DNA of 64,000 nt from Piezodorus guildinii (Eukaryota > Arthropoda > Insecta > Hemiptera > Pentatomidae), in contig CM041293.1 in assembly GCA_023052935.1 (NCBI GenBank), positions 175,699,600 to 175,763,599 of the forward strand, read 5' to 3'. The notes beneath the pieces were generated by a model, which was not told the DNA's origin, did not search any database, and saw nothing but the letters and a program-made list of their open reading frames with translations. Numbering within the stretch: position 1 is the stretch's first letter; each line of letters begins with the position of its first letter. Position numbers and translations under genes: made by a program. Below, piece by piece: positions 32,426 through 43,148 of the stretch.

Positions 32426-35400
32426 GACCTTTTTGCGGGACTTGGTTATTTGGACTCAGGGGACCCTAAAACGTGTATTTCCGTTGAAAACTGGAATTCG
32501 AAAATTTTCACGATCGCAATACTTCCCCTTACTATATATAGTAAGTGAAAGTAAAAACAGAGAGTTGAAATGAGAACAAATGAAATAGTAATATAAACAA
32601 ATGATCCAGTATCCAACCATGATCCTAACATTTAACACAGCGTTTATATTAGCCGGTTAGTTTTAAAAATTCAATTACTCAGTTATTTTTACTTTCATGT
32701 GTGTGTGTATGTATGTGTGTGTGTGTATGTGTGTGTGTGTGTGTGTGGTAACTCCCGGGCAGAAAGGGAAAGTCCTATGAAACTGAAATTTCATATTTAC
32801 GACAACTTTACGCCCGAGACGTTACAAAACCTTTTTTATCAAAATGAGCTTACCAGAAGAGCTACTTTATACCATGCAATATGCACTTTTTTTCGGTTTT
32901 CTCGAAAACGGTTTAATGGGCTTTAATATCATATAGGTTTCCTTACCTTTAATTTTGTTGATTCTATAAAAATAACTATATTATCTTGTTACCTCTGATA
33001 AAAAACAGGTAAATATATAATTTGAATGAATTCGATACCTAACTAAAGGAGGAAACTAAAAAAATATTTGCTTATGCATTTTTTATGTTTTTGAACACAA
33101 CAATATTAATATAGATGTATAATATACCGTTGGATAGCTAAAGATTTTAGAAAAAATATTATCTGATTCACGGAATTGTAAAGGTAATAGAGAGTGAAGA
33201 AAAGTCGATAAAACTAACTGTTTTCTGGATTCCCGAAAAGAAAAATTCATGTTGACCGTGCTGCAACCTGACGGCTTTTCAATGAAGCACAGCACGCCAA
33301 TTTTGTTTTTGAACATAAGAACAGCAATATAGACATATAATATACCGTTTGAAAGAGAAAGGCTTTAGAAAATATATTCTCTGATATACAAGCTTGTAAA
33401 ATTGAATAAAGAGTGATGAAAAGCCGATAAAATTTACTGATTTTTTAAAATAATAATATAGTTTTTAATAAAACATATGTTTGTAAATTAATTCAATTTA
33501 ATTTTCATTCATTTTTATCTCTTACTGTATTTGGAAATTCTTTAATGGATTTTAAAAATGGAGGTAAGTGAAAGTCGTGTGCCAAACTAGATTTTTTAAG
33601 TTAAAGAAAAAAATATTGGAGTTTTTTAACCAAGAAAGCGCGAATAATTACTTTCGAAAAAATTAGTAATAAAAATTAATCTTATATGGTCAATTGGACA
33701 AGTTATAAGAGATGTGATTTCCTGATATCTCGGTTATTATTTATGCTAGAGAAACAATGTTCTTGAATCAGGAAACTTTATTTGAATGAAAATCTTAAGG
33801 AAAGAAAAATAAATAGAAAAGAAGTCTAGTATAAATGATTTTGGTTTATTATTTTCAATTATGAACCTTTTTAATCGACCAAAAAAAAAAAAAAAAAGTT
33901 TAATAACCCCCTTTGAAAATTTTAGGGCTTTCGTTTAAAGATACGTAAACCCGAAAAACGAATAAAAAAATCCATTAGGCCAAATTAATTAATTAATACT
34001 TACTCTATAGTATAATTTTACGAATTAAATTTCCTACAAAATGAAAAAAGAATCATTGATATCGATTCAGAAATAGAAGAGATATAGTGTTTTGAAATTA
34101 GTAGTGGTGATAGACCATATTCATTTGAATTATTTATTGCTTTTTATATTAGATAATTGCCTATAAACAACTATGCTCTAATACTGTTATTTGGAAGTAA
34201 TAAACCATTATGTAATCATTTGTACTGTTTTTATTACTTATTATTGATATTATCATACACTTAAATATAAATTTAGATATATAATTTAATATTGGGTTGT
34301 GTCACATGAAATGTCCGTTTTCAAGATAAAGGATGTTTATTAAAAATACGATATGAAAACAAGATAATTTTATGCGAAGTATTTACCTTCTTTTTCAACA
34401 CATTTTTCCCAACGTGACAACAACTTTTTTTATCCCCGAACTGAAAAACTCTGAACTTTGAAGTGAAACAAAATCTGAAAACGCACTTTTCACTTGATCA
34501 TAATTTTCAAAAAGTTTTCCTGAACAGTTGGTAATCTGTTGGAGACAAGTCGGGAGAATATGGTGGGTGCGGAAGAACTTCGTAGCCCAGTTCTTTCAAC
34601 GCAGGTCTCAGGCATTTCAATTGCTGCCGCTCAGTGATATCATGAGGTACCCATGTATCGAGCTTTTTTACTTTCCCAATACACTTTAAATGTCTGGAAA
34701 CGGTAGATGCACTTGCATTTAGTTGTGCTGAGAATCCTTTAACTGTTTGGTAGGGGTTTCCTTCTACTGTATGTTTGAGGACATCGTTGTCTATTACGGA
34801 CGGAGTTCTTCCTCGGGGCAAGTTTTTCAAGTCGGTATACCCAGCCGAAAACTTAGCAAACCAACGGCGAATGGTCCGTTCATTAACACTCCCTTCCCCA
34901 AACGCCTTGCAAATATTCCTAGTGGCATTAGCTGCCGAAAGGCCGAGTTTAAACTCGTACACAAATATTACTCGAAAATCGCGTGTTTCCGAGGTATACT
35001 AAAAGTGGGTAATTGATTGGGAAGCTAATGTTTATAATACAAAGGTAGAGGATTAGTAACTGTTTACTTTAAATATGTAAACATTCGGAAGAAAACAACA
35101 GAGACCTGCAAAATCCTTTTTGTATTTCAGAAACTATAAAAACGGACATTTCATGTGAAACAACCCAATAGAAAACAAATATATAATGGTGAAAAATGTT
35201 CTTTTTTTTTTTTTTTTCCAAGGTAGAGAAAACAAACAAGATGTTATACCGGAGATATTGTCAAATTCAGATGACGCAAGTAAGGTGAATTGTAATTTTA
35301 TCACGTTCTATTAATTCTGGTGAAATTAAATATATGTTAAAATAAAATTTTTCTTTCTTTTTTTTAGGAAACATTACAGTTCCATTTAGTGGCTAAAAGA

Positions 35401-38400
35401 GCTATAATATTTAGCGCTGGTGGATTTTTCCTGCTTGAAAACACATTACTTTGCACGGTAATGTTTTATGTGTATAATTGTTTAGTTATATATTTTTTTT
35501 AACTTCATTTACTAATTCGCACCGGTCAGCATTATTGTAATAACCTGCAAATTGGCAAAAAAAAAAATAAAATAAAAAGAATAAAATAACAACATGTCAG
35601 GCATGAGGAAGGAGCAGCAGCACATCTTCTCGTCAGCTTGTTTTTTACTTTCACTTACTATATATAGTAAGGGAAAGTATTGCGATCGTGAAAATTTTTG
35701 AATTCCAGTTTACAACGGAAATACACATTTTAGGGTCTCCTGAGTCCAAATAAACAAGTCCCGCAAAAAGGTCTGTGTGTGTGTGGTAACTCCCGGGCGG
35801 AAACGGTATGTCCTATGAAACTGAAATTTCATATTTATGACAAATATACGCCCGAGACGTTACAAAACCTTTTTCATCATAATGAGCCTACCAGAAGAGG
35901 CACTTTATACCATGCATTTTCCACCTTTCTATGATTCACTCAAAAACGGTTCCGACGATTTTTATTAAACTTGCTATATCGATGTAAAATTTAATGGGCT
36001 TTAATATCATTTAGGTTTAAATATATTAACATACATATTAAAATAACTATATTATCTTGTTACTACTGATGCAAAACAGGAATATATATATATATAAATT
36101 GAATGAATTCGATACCCAACTAAAGGAGAAAACAGAAAAAATATTATTTCATACACAAGATAAAAATTAATAGAGAGTGATGAAAAGCCGATAAAACTAA
36201 CTGATTATTTCAGATAATATTTTAATAAAACACATTTTTCTATAGAAATTCCATTTAATTAATTCTTTAATGGTTTCTTTAATTCTTTAATACTCATTTT
36301 TATCTCTTACTGTACTTGAAAATTCTTTAATCGATTTTAAAAACGGAGGTAAGTGAAAGTCGTGTGTTGCCCGCACCAGATTTTTTATTTATGTTATCCA
36401 GCATTTCAATACTTAATTGAAGGCTTTTATGTGGAGTTGATCATTCTATCATTATTTGATCAGGGGCCATTTGGAGGGTTCGCGGCTTTAGTTAGCTTAG
36501 TGAGGTCTTGGAGAAGGATAAAAAGGGGCTGGATAAGATTTTCCCACCCTTTTATCATTTGCAAAATTATGGATGAATTTTCACCTGAAGACAGCTGCTG
36601 AGGTATTTCCCTCCTCACACCCGAGCCTTTTGGTTCGTCGTTGGAAGGCGGAAAAGTGTAATTTGGTTCCATCTGGAGGGCTGATGATTACCGTGGCTGG
36701 TTTGGTGGTACCAGAGACTGGATTGGTGGTTCTAATGGCTGGAGTGGTGGTTCTAGTGGCTGGGATGCTGGTTCCTGTTGTCGAGTCGGAGCTCTCAGGT
36801 GCTGAACTGGCAGCTCTATCTGTGTTGATTGATGTTTTATGAAGAAGACCTGGAAATTCGTCGTAACTTCGTGGTGGAGGATGAAGTCGTTCGGAGTAGT
36901 ATGTTCGTGAAGTTGGTTGAATCCTCAACTCCTTCAGAACTTTGCACCGACGATAGTTGGCTGGATATCAAGTTGTGATGTCGTGGTTCTATATTAGATA
37001 TCTTATGATATCATATGGTACTTGATAAAGATAATTAACCTATATTTTTTGCTCAAAACAATTTATTCGAATTCAGTCAAATCTTCTGAATAAATTTAAT
37101 TTTCGTAATTGACAAAAACTACAGGGTATTCGTTAAAAACCTGCACCACACAACCCCTATTTCTGAAATTAAAAAAATGGCTATAAAATAGTAAATATAA
37201 GCAATGTAATTTCTCAGTTGAAAACCCCACTCCCCATTTTTATATTGATATCTTCAAATGAGCCTACAGTGATAACATTTTAGAAATGAAATCCATATTT
37301 TATACAAAAATAAAAGTGGAAGAACCCAGAAGAAAAAGTTTTACCACAATGTATCAGATGCCAGCAGTATGGTCACAGGAAGTCGTACTGTAACCACCCT
37401 CCACGTTGTGTGAGGTGTAGTCTTAGCCACGACAGCGTAACTTGTAAAAAGGCAAGAGAAACCCCAGCGACATGCGCCAACTGCCAGAGGGGCATCCAGC
37501 CAACTATGATGGGTGCCAATACTGAAGAGCTTGAGGATTCAGCGAAATTCTCAAACATACCGTTCTGAACGACCTCATTCCCCACCACCAAATTTTCAGG
37601 AATTTCTGGGTCTTTCTCAAAATACACCAACACACCTAACAGCTCAGAATAATGTTACACATACAGAATTGCAAACTCGGGAGCTGAGAGCTCCGGCTCG
37701 ACAACAGGGGCCACCACCCCAACAATTGGAACCACCACTCCAGCCATCGTCACCCCACAACGAACCATCAGACTCCAGTGTGAGGAGAGTGATTCATCAG
37801 CAGCTGTCTTCAGGTGAAAATTCCAAGAATGAATTGGATTCAGGTTAAAATGGAAATAATGAAAGAAAATTAATTATTAAATATTATATTGTAGATCACG
37901 TTTTTAATTATAAAATGTTATTTAGATTGTCAGTTTTTTTTTTAAACCATTCACTTAATTATAGTGATTTTTAATGTGATGGTAAATTGCTTAATAAAAT
38001 TTTTTGTAGACTTCTGAAGATGGAAGAATATCCCGAAACGTCATGAAATAAAAGATGAGTATTAATGGAAGAATTATTCAGCCCTAAATCAACCTTAATA
38101 ATTGTTAGTTTATTTATTAAAGGTCAGTTTATACTACTGTGGCTAATCGAACGATGCTCCTGTGGGAGTTCTAAATTTTACCCACCCAGGTTCAATAAGA
38201 TGGGAATCTCTAACGACCACAATACATTCATTGCACAGGCTCGAAAATACCATTTTAGGTCCTTACCGAAGGACGTCACAACCAAGGATTTTTCACTCCT
38301 GTTAAAAAACCCTGAGGCCGTTTCCGGGTTTAAATATGCAACTTCGGGTATAGAGGACTGTTACGCTAGCCACTATATCACAGGTGACCCCTCTTTATTT

Positions 38401-38559
38401 AGAGCGTTATCCAATACTTATACTGGCCAAATAATTGTAATATGAAATATTTTTATCTTCTTTTAAATAATTCATAAATCGAAAGTAATTTTTGTTTTCT
38501 TGTTTCAGATGATTACGTCAGCGATAACCTATTTACTTTTCTTTATTGATTATATGTAG
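28664..38559 (+). CDS. Gustatory receptor GrA (7tm_7), four coding exons
   Basis: Seen: exons 28664-29491, 35223-35279, 35368-35457 and 38509-38559, all phase 0 with GT-AG introns, give about 341 aa. The ATG at 28664 was chosen because it aligns with the starts of paralogues GrB and GrC; the frame stays open up to another ATG at 28544. Hydrophobic segments lie near residues 47-66, 82-98, 131-150, 164-186, 222-240, 248-268 and 320-339. The C-terminus has the Gr pattern SAGGFFLLENTLL followed by TYLLFFIDYM, a variant of the family's TYhhhhhQF signature. Known: insect Grs are ligand-gated channels of taste and other sensory neurons; the ligand is unknown here. Intron 1 (5.7 kb) is filled with LINE, HLE-A and mariner copies. 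Exon 2 differs from that of GrC by a 1-bp loss and a shifted donor. Nearly full length, slightly short for a Gr. Confidence 0.88.
29536..29785 (+). repeat. Dispersed repeat family C, part 1
   Basis: TTTATTATTTCCAAATAACA, CTGATTTCAAAACGCAATATCTC and GATTCTTTTTTCATTTCG match 34030-34215 in reverse. The copy resumes at 30196 after a LINE insertion. Confidence 0.75.
29786..30202 (+). mobile_element. Second copy of the RTE-like LINE, internally deleted
   Basis: Nearly identical to 11915-12180 (including YADDLVLLGEDTE) and then, after an internal deletion of about 500 bp, to 12685-12800 with the (ATT)n tail. It sits in family C and is flanked by ATTCGG repeats suggesting a short target duplication. 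Confidence 0.9.
30196..31260 (+). repeat. Dispersed repeat family C, part 2, with internal sub-repeats
   Basis: TTCTACGCATCTCG, GTAAGCTCTCAAATTTGGAG, then loosely repeated blocks containing AAAGTAACTGAGTTAT, TTAAAAACAATAATGA-like and TCTATCTTC. The block near 31020-31080 (GAAATGCCGCTTGCCGGACG) looks terminal. A second start-like block occurs at 31085-31150. No coding potential. Confidence 0.6.
31255..31425 (-). mobile_element. LINE 3' end, minus strand
   Basis: TTATTCACACCTGTCAGAGG, CAATCAGCAAATGTG and TCCGTTAAGTTTACTGTG match the 3' part of the LINE at 26880-27140. Confidence 0.8.
31426..31660. other. Segment with GC-rich hairpin
   Basis: GACCCCGCCGGGGTC (31573-31587) is a strong hairpin. 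On the minus strand it follows CTGATTAA, a decayed hammerhead-like arrangement. C-rich TGCTCCCCCCCTCCC lies nearby. Confidence 0.5.
31670..32552 (+). mobile_element. HLE-A full-length copy
   Basis: TCTGGTGCGGATAACACACG to TATAGTAAGTGAAAGT, with a (CA)n tract at 32392-32420 and A5 flanks at both ends. Confidence 0.92.
32692..33591 (-). mobile_element. HLE-A copy with internal duplication
   Basis: Reverse copy. The terminal hairpin is lost by a deletion joining ACTTTCA to (TG)n. An extra 100-bp segment near 33226-33305 precedes a second pass of the TTTTGAACATAAGA block. Ends CGTGTGCCAAACTAGATTTTTT. Confidence 0.85.
33700..34215 (-). repeat. Dispersed repeat family C, minus copy
   Basis: AAAAAAGAATCATTGATATC, AGATATAGTGTTTTGAAAT and TTATTTGGAAGTAATAAACC are the reverse of 29540-29720. 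Confidence 0.75.
34292..35168 (-). mobile_element. Mariner copy with internal deletion, in GrA intron 1
   Basis: TA duplications flank termini TTGGGTTGTGTCACATGAAA and (opposite strand) TTGGGTTGTTTCACATGAAA. The minus frame 34507-34962 encodes the helix-turn-helix (VNERTIRRWFAKFSAGY) joined to LKELGYEVLPHPPYSPDLSP; the first catalytic aspartate region is deleted. Ends about 50 bp before GrA exon 2. Confidence 0.93.
35223..35279 (+). CDS. GrA exon 2
   Basis: 57 nt between TTCCAAG and GTAAGG, encoding VEKTNKMLYRRYCQIQMTQ. It aligns with GrC exon 2 (54 nt, MKKINKMLYRRLLSNPND). A missing base after AGA shifts the frame, and use of a GT 4 nt past the homologous position restores phase 0. Confidence 0.78.
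35368..35457 (+). CDS. GrA exon 3
   Basis: 90 nt, phase 0, acceptor TTTTTAG, donor GTAATG. The product begins ETLQFHLVAKR and ends FFLLENTLLCT, the conserved segment before TM7. It has the same length and most of the residues of the GrC exon at 63507. Confidence 0.9.
35490..35640 (-). mobile_element. LINE 3' UTR fragment
   Basis: ACTTCATTTACTAATTCGCA, CCGGTCAGCATTATTG and ATGTCAGGCATGAGGAAGG resemble the LINE 3' UTR at 26880-26980. Confidence 0.6.
35647..36380 (-). mobile_element. HLE-A copy with internal deletion
   Basis: ACTTTCACTTACTATATATAG start and TTGCCCGCACCAGA end, T-runs on both sides, 734 bp. Sits in GrA intron 3. Confidence 0.92.
36460..36990 (-). mobile_element. LINE ORF1 (gag-like) C-terminal fragment
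   Basis: The minus frame (36581-36928) encodes RTYYSERLHPPPRSYDEF, a Ser/Thr/Pro-rich linker with PATRTTTPAIRTTNPV repeats, then the end of ORF1. It is homologous to the plus-strand fragment at 37513-37848. Confidence 0.75.
37340..37855 (+). mobile_element. LINE ORF1 fragment with CCHC zinc knuckles
   Basis: From 37348 the plus strand encodes QCIRCQQYGHRKSYCN, RCVRCSLSHDSVTC and CANCQRG, three retroviral-type zinc knuckles typical of Jockey-clade ORF1, then a Pro/Gln-rich tail (37513-37848). Inverted relative to 36460-36990. Confidence 0.82.
37880..38105 (+). repeat. Repeat with hammerhead-like motif (family F)
   Basis: CTTCTGAAGATGGAAGAATA and TCCCGAAACGTCATGAAATA, the inverted counterpart of 6841-7050. 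Confidence 0.75.
38105..38425 (-). mobile_element. tRNA-derived SINE family 1, diverged copy
   Basis: Reverse orientation. CGTCACAACCAAGGATTTTT and ACTGTGGCTAATCGAACGAT match the body of the copies at 42463 and 46197. The head with box A and B is decayed (GTTACGCTAGCCAC). Lies 85 bp upstream of GrA exon 4. Confidence 0.8.
38509..38559 (+). CDS. GrA terminal exon 4
   Basis: Acceptor TTGTTTCAG, then 16 codons and TAG, encoding MITSAITYLLFFIDYM. This carries the TY signature of Grs in degenerate form, with D-Y in place of Q-F. Confidence 0.85.
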   Translation: MITSAITYLLFFIDYM

Positions 38560-39425
38560 TAATATTTTTAAAAATTAACGGTTCAGAAGACTTTTTGTTA
38601 TGACATCAATAGAAAAAAAACAACATAACATCATGAAATGATTTATAATGATTTTAATAAGAAAAGTTTTATTTATGTTTTAATCTTTTAACTTTTTATT
38701 GTGTTAGTATTATTATTATTATTAGTTCATCTTATTTTTATTGTATATGCTAGAGATTTGATATTGAAGCAGAGTTTCATATGGTTGTTATAGGATGTCA
38801 TGTTATAATTATTATGATCATTATTAATATATAGTTTTTTTTTTAGTTTATTTATAGTTGAGTACATATATATATGAATTAATATGCGAGATGAGCAAGA
38901 AAAGAAAAAAAAGAAAAATAATTTAAGAAAAAAAATGTTAAAAGAATATTTTTATATTAAAAATTGTCCATTATATAAAAAAAAAAGTAAGCTCTGTAGT
39001 TAGCAACCCAATTAAGTTGGACAGCATCGCTTGTTCAATAAAGTGTATCTCTATCTCTCTGTTCTATAGAAGCAGGAATAAAGTAAATATTTTATTTATT
39101 TTTTCTATTTTATTGAAGTCCTAACCTATGTTTATATTGGATGGTAAAATAATTTCGTTGCGTTTTTTACTAATGGTTACAGTTAAAATTTGCAAAAAGA
39201 ATTAATTTAAATTTTAAAAAAGAATTCCCTAACCGTAACTATGCCCCAGATTCTCAGCGGAGACGGGTGGGTTCCACAATAAATTTATTCGAGCGCCACG
39301 CTAATTGTTAATAATTAAAAAAAAAGGTAAATAGCGAAACCCTTTAAATTAATAATGTCTTTACTGAAAATAAATAAAAAATAAAAATTTAATTTACAAA
39401 AAAAAAAGTTATTAATAACAGGTAG
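38560..39425. other. GrA 3' flank, AT-rich
   Basis: Candidate polyadenylation signals AATAAA occur at 39039 and 39078. A retroelement-like tail TCTATCTCTCTGTTC is nearby. No other feature recognised. Confidence 0.4.
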
Positions 39426-39495
39426 ATTAGAACTCGTTACCTCTCAGCCGGTAATCATCGGTCTATCCCATGAGCTATGGAATCACATGACGTCA
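39426..39495 (-). repeat. Decayed tRNA-like segment
   Basis: Minus strand CCATAGCTCATGGGATAGAC followed by GAGTTCTAATC resembles pol III A and B boxes. The acceptor stem is not convincing, so a SINE head relic rather than a tRNA gene. Confidence 0.4.
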
Positions 39496-39548
39496 CCCTA
39501 ATACCTAAATTAATAGACTTGACGAGGGTTGTACAATGTTACCTTTTT

Positions 39549-40437
39549 ACTTTCACTATATATAGTAAGGGAAAGTATTGCGATCGTGAAAATTTTCGAA
39601 TTCAAGTTTTCAACGGAAATACACCTTTTAGGGTCCCTTGAGTCCAAATAACCAATTCCCGCAAAAAGGTCTGTGTGTGTGTGTGTGGTAACTCCCGGTC
39701 GGAAACGGAAAAGTCCTATGAAACTGAAATTTCATATTTAAGACAAATATACGTCCGAGACGTTACAAAACCTTTTTCATCAAAATGAGCTTACCAGAAG
39801 AGCCACTTTATACCATGCAATGTGCACCTTTTTTCGGTTTTCTCGAAAACGGTTCCGACGATTTTGATTAAACTCGCTATATCGATCTAAAATTTAATGG
39901 GCTTTAATATAATGTAGGTTTTATTCTGATTAAGATGGTCTGACAGGGCTTAAATGCCGATATTTTAAATTTTCTTCCTCTAAAGTACCTATAATTTTAT
40001 TGATTCTATAAAAATAACTATATTTGCTTGTTACCACTGATGAGAAACCGGTAAATATATAAATTGAATGAATTCGATACCCAACTAAAGGAAAAAACTG
40101 AAAAAAACATATTTTTAATGAAATGTTTTGTTTTTGAACATAAGACCAGTAATATACATGTATGATATACCGCTGGAAAGCTAAAGATTTTAGAAAAAAT
40201 ATTATCTTATACACAAGCTTTTAAAAGTTAATAGAGAGTGATGAAAAGAAGATAAAACTAACTGATTATTTTAGATAACAATATAATATATTTTTAATAA
40301 AACACATGTTTCTATAGAAATTTAATTAATTAATTCTTTAATAGCTTCACGTATTTTTATCTCTAACTGTATTTGAAAATTGTTTCATTGATTTTAAAAA
40401 TGTAGGTAAGTGAAAGTCGTGTGTTGCCCGCACCAGA
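39549..40437 (-). mobile_element. HLE-A full-length copy
   Basis: From ACTTTCACTATATATAG through (GT)n to GCCCGCACCAGA, T-runs at both flanks. Confidence 0.92.
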
Positions 40438-40513
40438 TTTTTAAGGTTAATATTACATAGAAAACATTTAAGAACAAATTACTTGAATACAAAAAAAAAA
40501 TACAAAGCTTTTT

Positions 40514-42115
40514 TTGAGGAGGTGAGGGCGAAATAACTACAGCCTGGCACTATTAGTACGAATGGTTCTTTTATTGTTCGTAATGTTAAAAACAGTTAAA
40601 TAAAGCATGGAATAATAGAATACAAAAGAAGAAAACACTATGAGGAGCACACACAAATCGAGATAGAGCCAACCCACAGCTGGTGAGAGGTTGCAATGGA
40701 TTTGCCACTGTAAAATAAAATAATCTTTCTACTATAATAAAACACAGAAAATAAAATAATAAATAAAAATGACCTTCAATTAAATATAAAGAAACTAAAA
40801 TATAAACATGTTTGAGGCAGTGACAAATCCATTTCACATAACCTCTTTGCTCCCACCAGCTGTGTGTTATAACCTCACTCCCTCACACACATCAGGCCCA
40901 TCACATCACTCCCCCCCAATGACATCGGCACAGAAACGAACCTTTGGCTTTACCACCCGACCAGACCAGGTGCGATAAGGCGGTGGTGCGTCCTGCTGTT
41001 CTGAGTCGAGGTCATTTGAAGGTCCGGAGTCCACCGATGTGGGAGAAGGAGTGGGGTGATCGCACTTGCCGCTGGCCACACCAGAGGGCGATGGAGTAGG
41101 CAGATCCCTGTTGCCGCTGTCCTCTGCCGGTCTCGGGAGAAGATGTGCTACCTTCAGGCGATTCATGGAGACGGTCTTCGGTCCTGTCGGTAACAGCAGC
41201 TTGAAAGTCTTCTCCTCCCTCGAGAGAACCTGATAAGGGCCGGTGTAAGGCGGCGTCAGCGGGCGTCGGACGGTGTCATCCCTAAGGAAAACGTGGGTGC
41301 AGTCCTTGAGGTCGCGGTGAACAAAGGTGCGAGCCGTACTGCTGCGGTGCGGAGCTGGCCGGAGCGTCTTCATCGCCTCCCTCAGCGTCTTCAATGTCGC
41401 CTCCGCGTCCTCCCGCCGTTCAGAGGGTTCGAAAAATTCTCCAGGGAGGCGAAGTGGTTGGCCGAAGACCATTTCCGCAGCGCTGACACCAACATCTTCC
41501 CTCACCGCCGACCGAAGACCCAATAGGACGGTGGGTAGCACCTTTGTCCACCCCATATTTCCCAACGTTGCCCTTAGAGATGCCTTAATGGACCTATGCC
41601 ACCACTCCACGCACCCGTTGGACTGAGGATGGTACGGTGTAGTCCTGCTCCTCTGGATACCAAGGACGCGAGTGAGGCTAATAAAGAGGTATGACTCAAA
41701 CTGGCGCCCTTGGTCGGTAGTAATCCTTGCAGGCGTACCATAACGGGAAATCTACGTGCCCACTATTGCTTCTGCTACCTTGGTGCTTGTAATTTCCTCT
41801 AGCGGGCGTGCCTCAGGCCAACGCGTGAATCGATCTACGATATCATCGTGAGGCAATAACGCATGCCGTTGGAGGGTGGCAGAGGCCCAACGATGTCCAC
41901 GTGGATATGCTCCATCCTTCCGCTGGGTGCAAAGGTACCACTGTGTGACGGACAACTTTCGATCGCTGGCAGAGAATGCAGCAGCGTGCCCACCTCGAGA
42001 CGTCGGCGTTCATGCCTGGCCAAAAGAAACGCTGAGTGACCAGCCGCCTCGAGGTCCGTATCTCGGGGTGACTGAGCCCATGCAGAAAAACGCCAAGAAC
42101 CAATTTTACAACCCA
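40514..42115 (-). mobile_element. Ty3/gypsy LTR retrotransposon relic: integrase end plus LTR
   Basis: Minus frame 40906-41610 encodes the C-terminal integrase region: SVREDVGVSAAEMVFG, a GPY/F-type PPYTGPYQVL, then NRLKVAHLLPRP and SGRVVKPKVRF. Upstream frames (41752-41955, 41843-42103) carry VDRFTRWPEARPLEE of the integrase core and the zinc-binding FFWPGMNADVSRWARCCILC. They are in different frames, so the copy is dead. A polypurine tract TTGGGGGGGAGTG ends the ORF. The following 390 bp, with AATAAA near its end, is a probable LTR. GC-rich compared with surroundings. Protease, RT and the other LTR are absent. Confidence 0.88.
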
Positions 42116-42447
42116 ATAAAAAACAGTTACCAGTTACTCACGTATGTGGCCATCAGGTGCAGGGGACAGTGTGGTAGCTCAATTATTCGGGGCTTTAGTA
42201 AAACTTCCGCTTTAGTCTTCAGGAACATTGGTATAGAAAAGGATGAATTATGAACGATTTCTGTATTCGTACCAACTAATTTAAACTAACACATTTAAAC
42301 CGATGAATCGAAGATATTAATATCATAAAATACTCGAGTTACATCTGTGGTATCACAACATAAACAACATCAATAATGGATTAATACTTTTATTTAAACA
42401 CTCCACATATAATATTGTTAGAAACACTAGAAGGTATTTTTTGTAAC
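42116..42447. other. Unassigned flank
   Basis: AT-rich, no recognised feature. Confidence 0.35.
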
Positions 42448-42462
42448 ACAAAAACATGAAAA

Positions 42463-42741
42463 GGATCACTTGTAGCTGGGTGGTTGGCATAACAGCCTCC
42501 TATACCAAAGGTCACGGGTTCAAACCCGCAGGTGATCCTAGGATTTTTTAATGGGAATAAAAAATTCCTTAGTTATGCTGTCCTTCAGAGGGGACGTTAA
42601 AAGGTGGTCCCGAGCTTGTGCGATGTCAGGTACTCGTTAAAGATCCCTATCCTAATAAAACCTGGATAGGCAAAATTTAGGACTCCCACTGTAGCATCGT
42701 CCGATTAGCCATAGTAGCATAAAGTGACGTTAAATAAATAA
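42463..42741 (+). mobile_element. tRNA-derived SINE family 1, intact copy with TSD
   Basis: The head GGATCACTTGTAGCTGGGTG to CAGGTGATCC closes a perfect 7-bp acceptor-like stem, with A box TAGCTGGGTGG and B box GGGTTCAAACC. The body ends (TAAA)n. A 13-bp duplication ACAAAAACATGAA flanks it (42448-42460 and 42742-42754). Confidence 0.93.
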
Positions 42742-42754
42742 ACAAAAACATGAA

Positions 42755-43148
42755 GGTTATGTCTCCTTGGCAACCACATGTGTTGACGGCACACATTGTT
42801 TATATTCCTGCTTGTAGCTAGTTTACGTTTTGTATTGTAAGAGAGCCGGATTTGTTCCTTTGGAGAAGCAATAACGTATCGCAATGTGTGACAAACATCT
42901 TAATATGAGATATCTCTAGGCGGGATCCAATTATGATAAATGTTCAGCTGAGATATTGATTTTACCTTGATGATTTAAGAAATATTTTTGTTTTCTCAAT
43001 AAATCCATAATACTACTAAATGGAAATTACTAATAATGCTAAGTGATTCGGGTATACCCAAGATGCAGAATAAGCAAATAACATATAAATCGATAGCAGT
43101 CAGACAAACAATGTCCATCCGATCAGTTCGAGTCGTTGCAGTTGGGTA
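42755..43148. other. GrB upstream region
   Basis: AT-rich sequence upstream of the GrB first exon. No clear promoter element or repeat recognised. Confidence 0.35.

Noticed and set aside
32699..32926. Frame rich in V-C repeats
   Set aside because: Translation of a GT microsatellite.
38065..38445. 126-codon frame MEELFSPKSTL
   Set aside because: It covers family F repeat and the antisense of a SINE, with no conserved protein features.
41293..41626. Plus-strand frames opposite the gypsy integrase
   Set aside because: Antisense shadows of a GC-rich pol region.
40514..42115. A complete endogenous retrovirus
   Set aside because: Only integrase and one likely LTR are visible; no envelope, protease or RT frame.
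42463..42540. tRNA gene
   Set aside because: The acceptor stem and boxes are good, but the anticodon arm does not fold well and the unit continues into a SINE body with target duplications.
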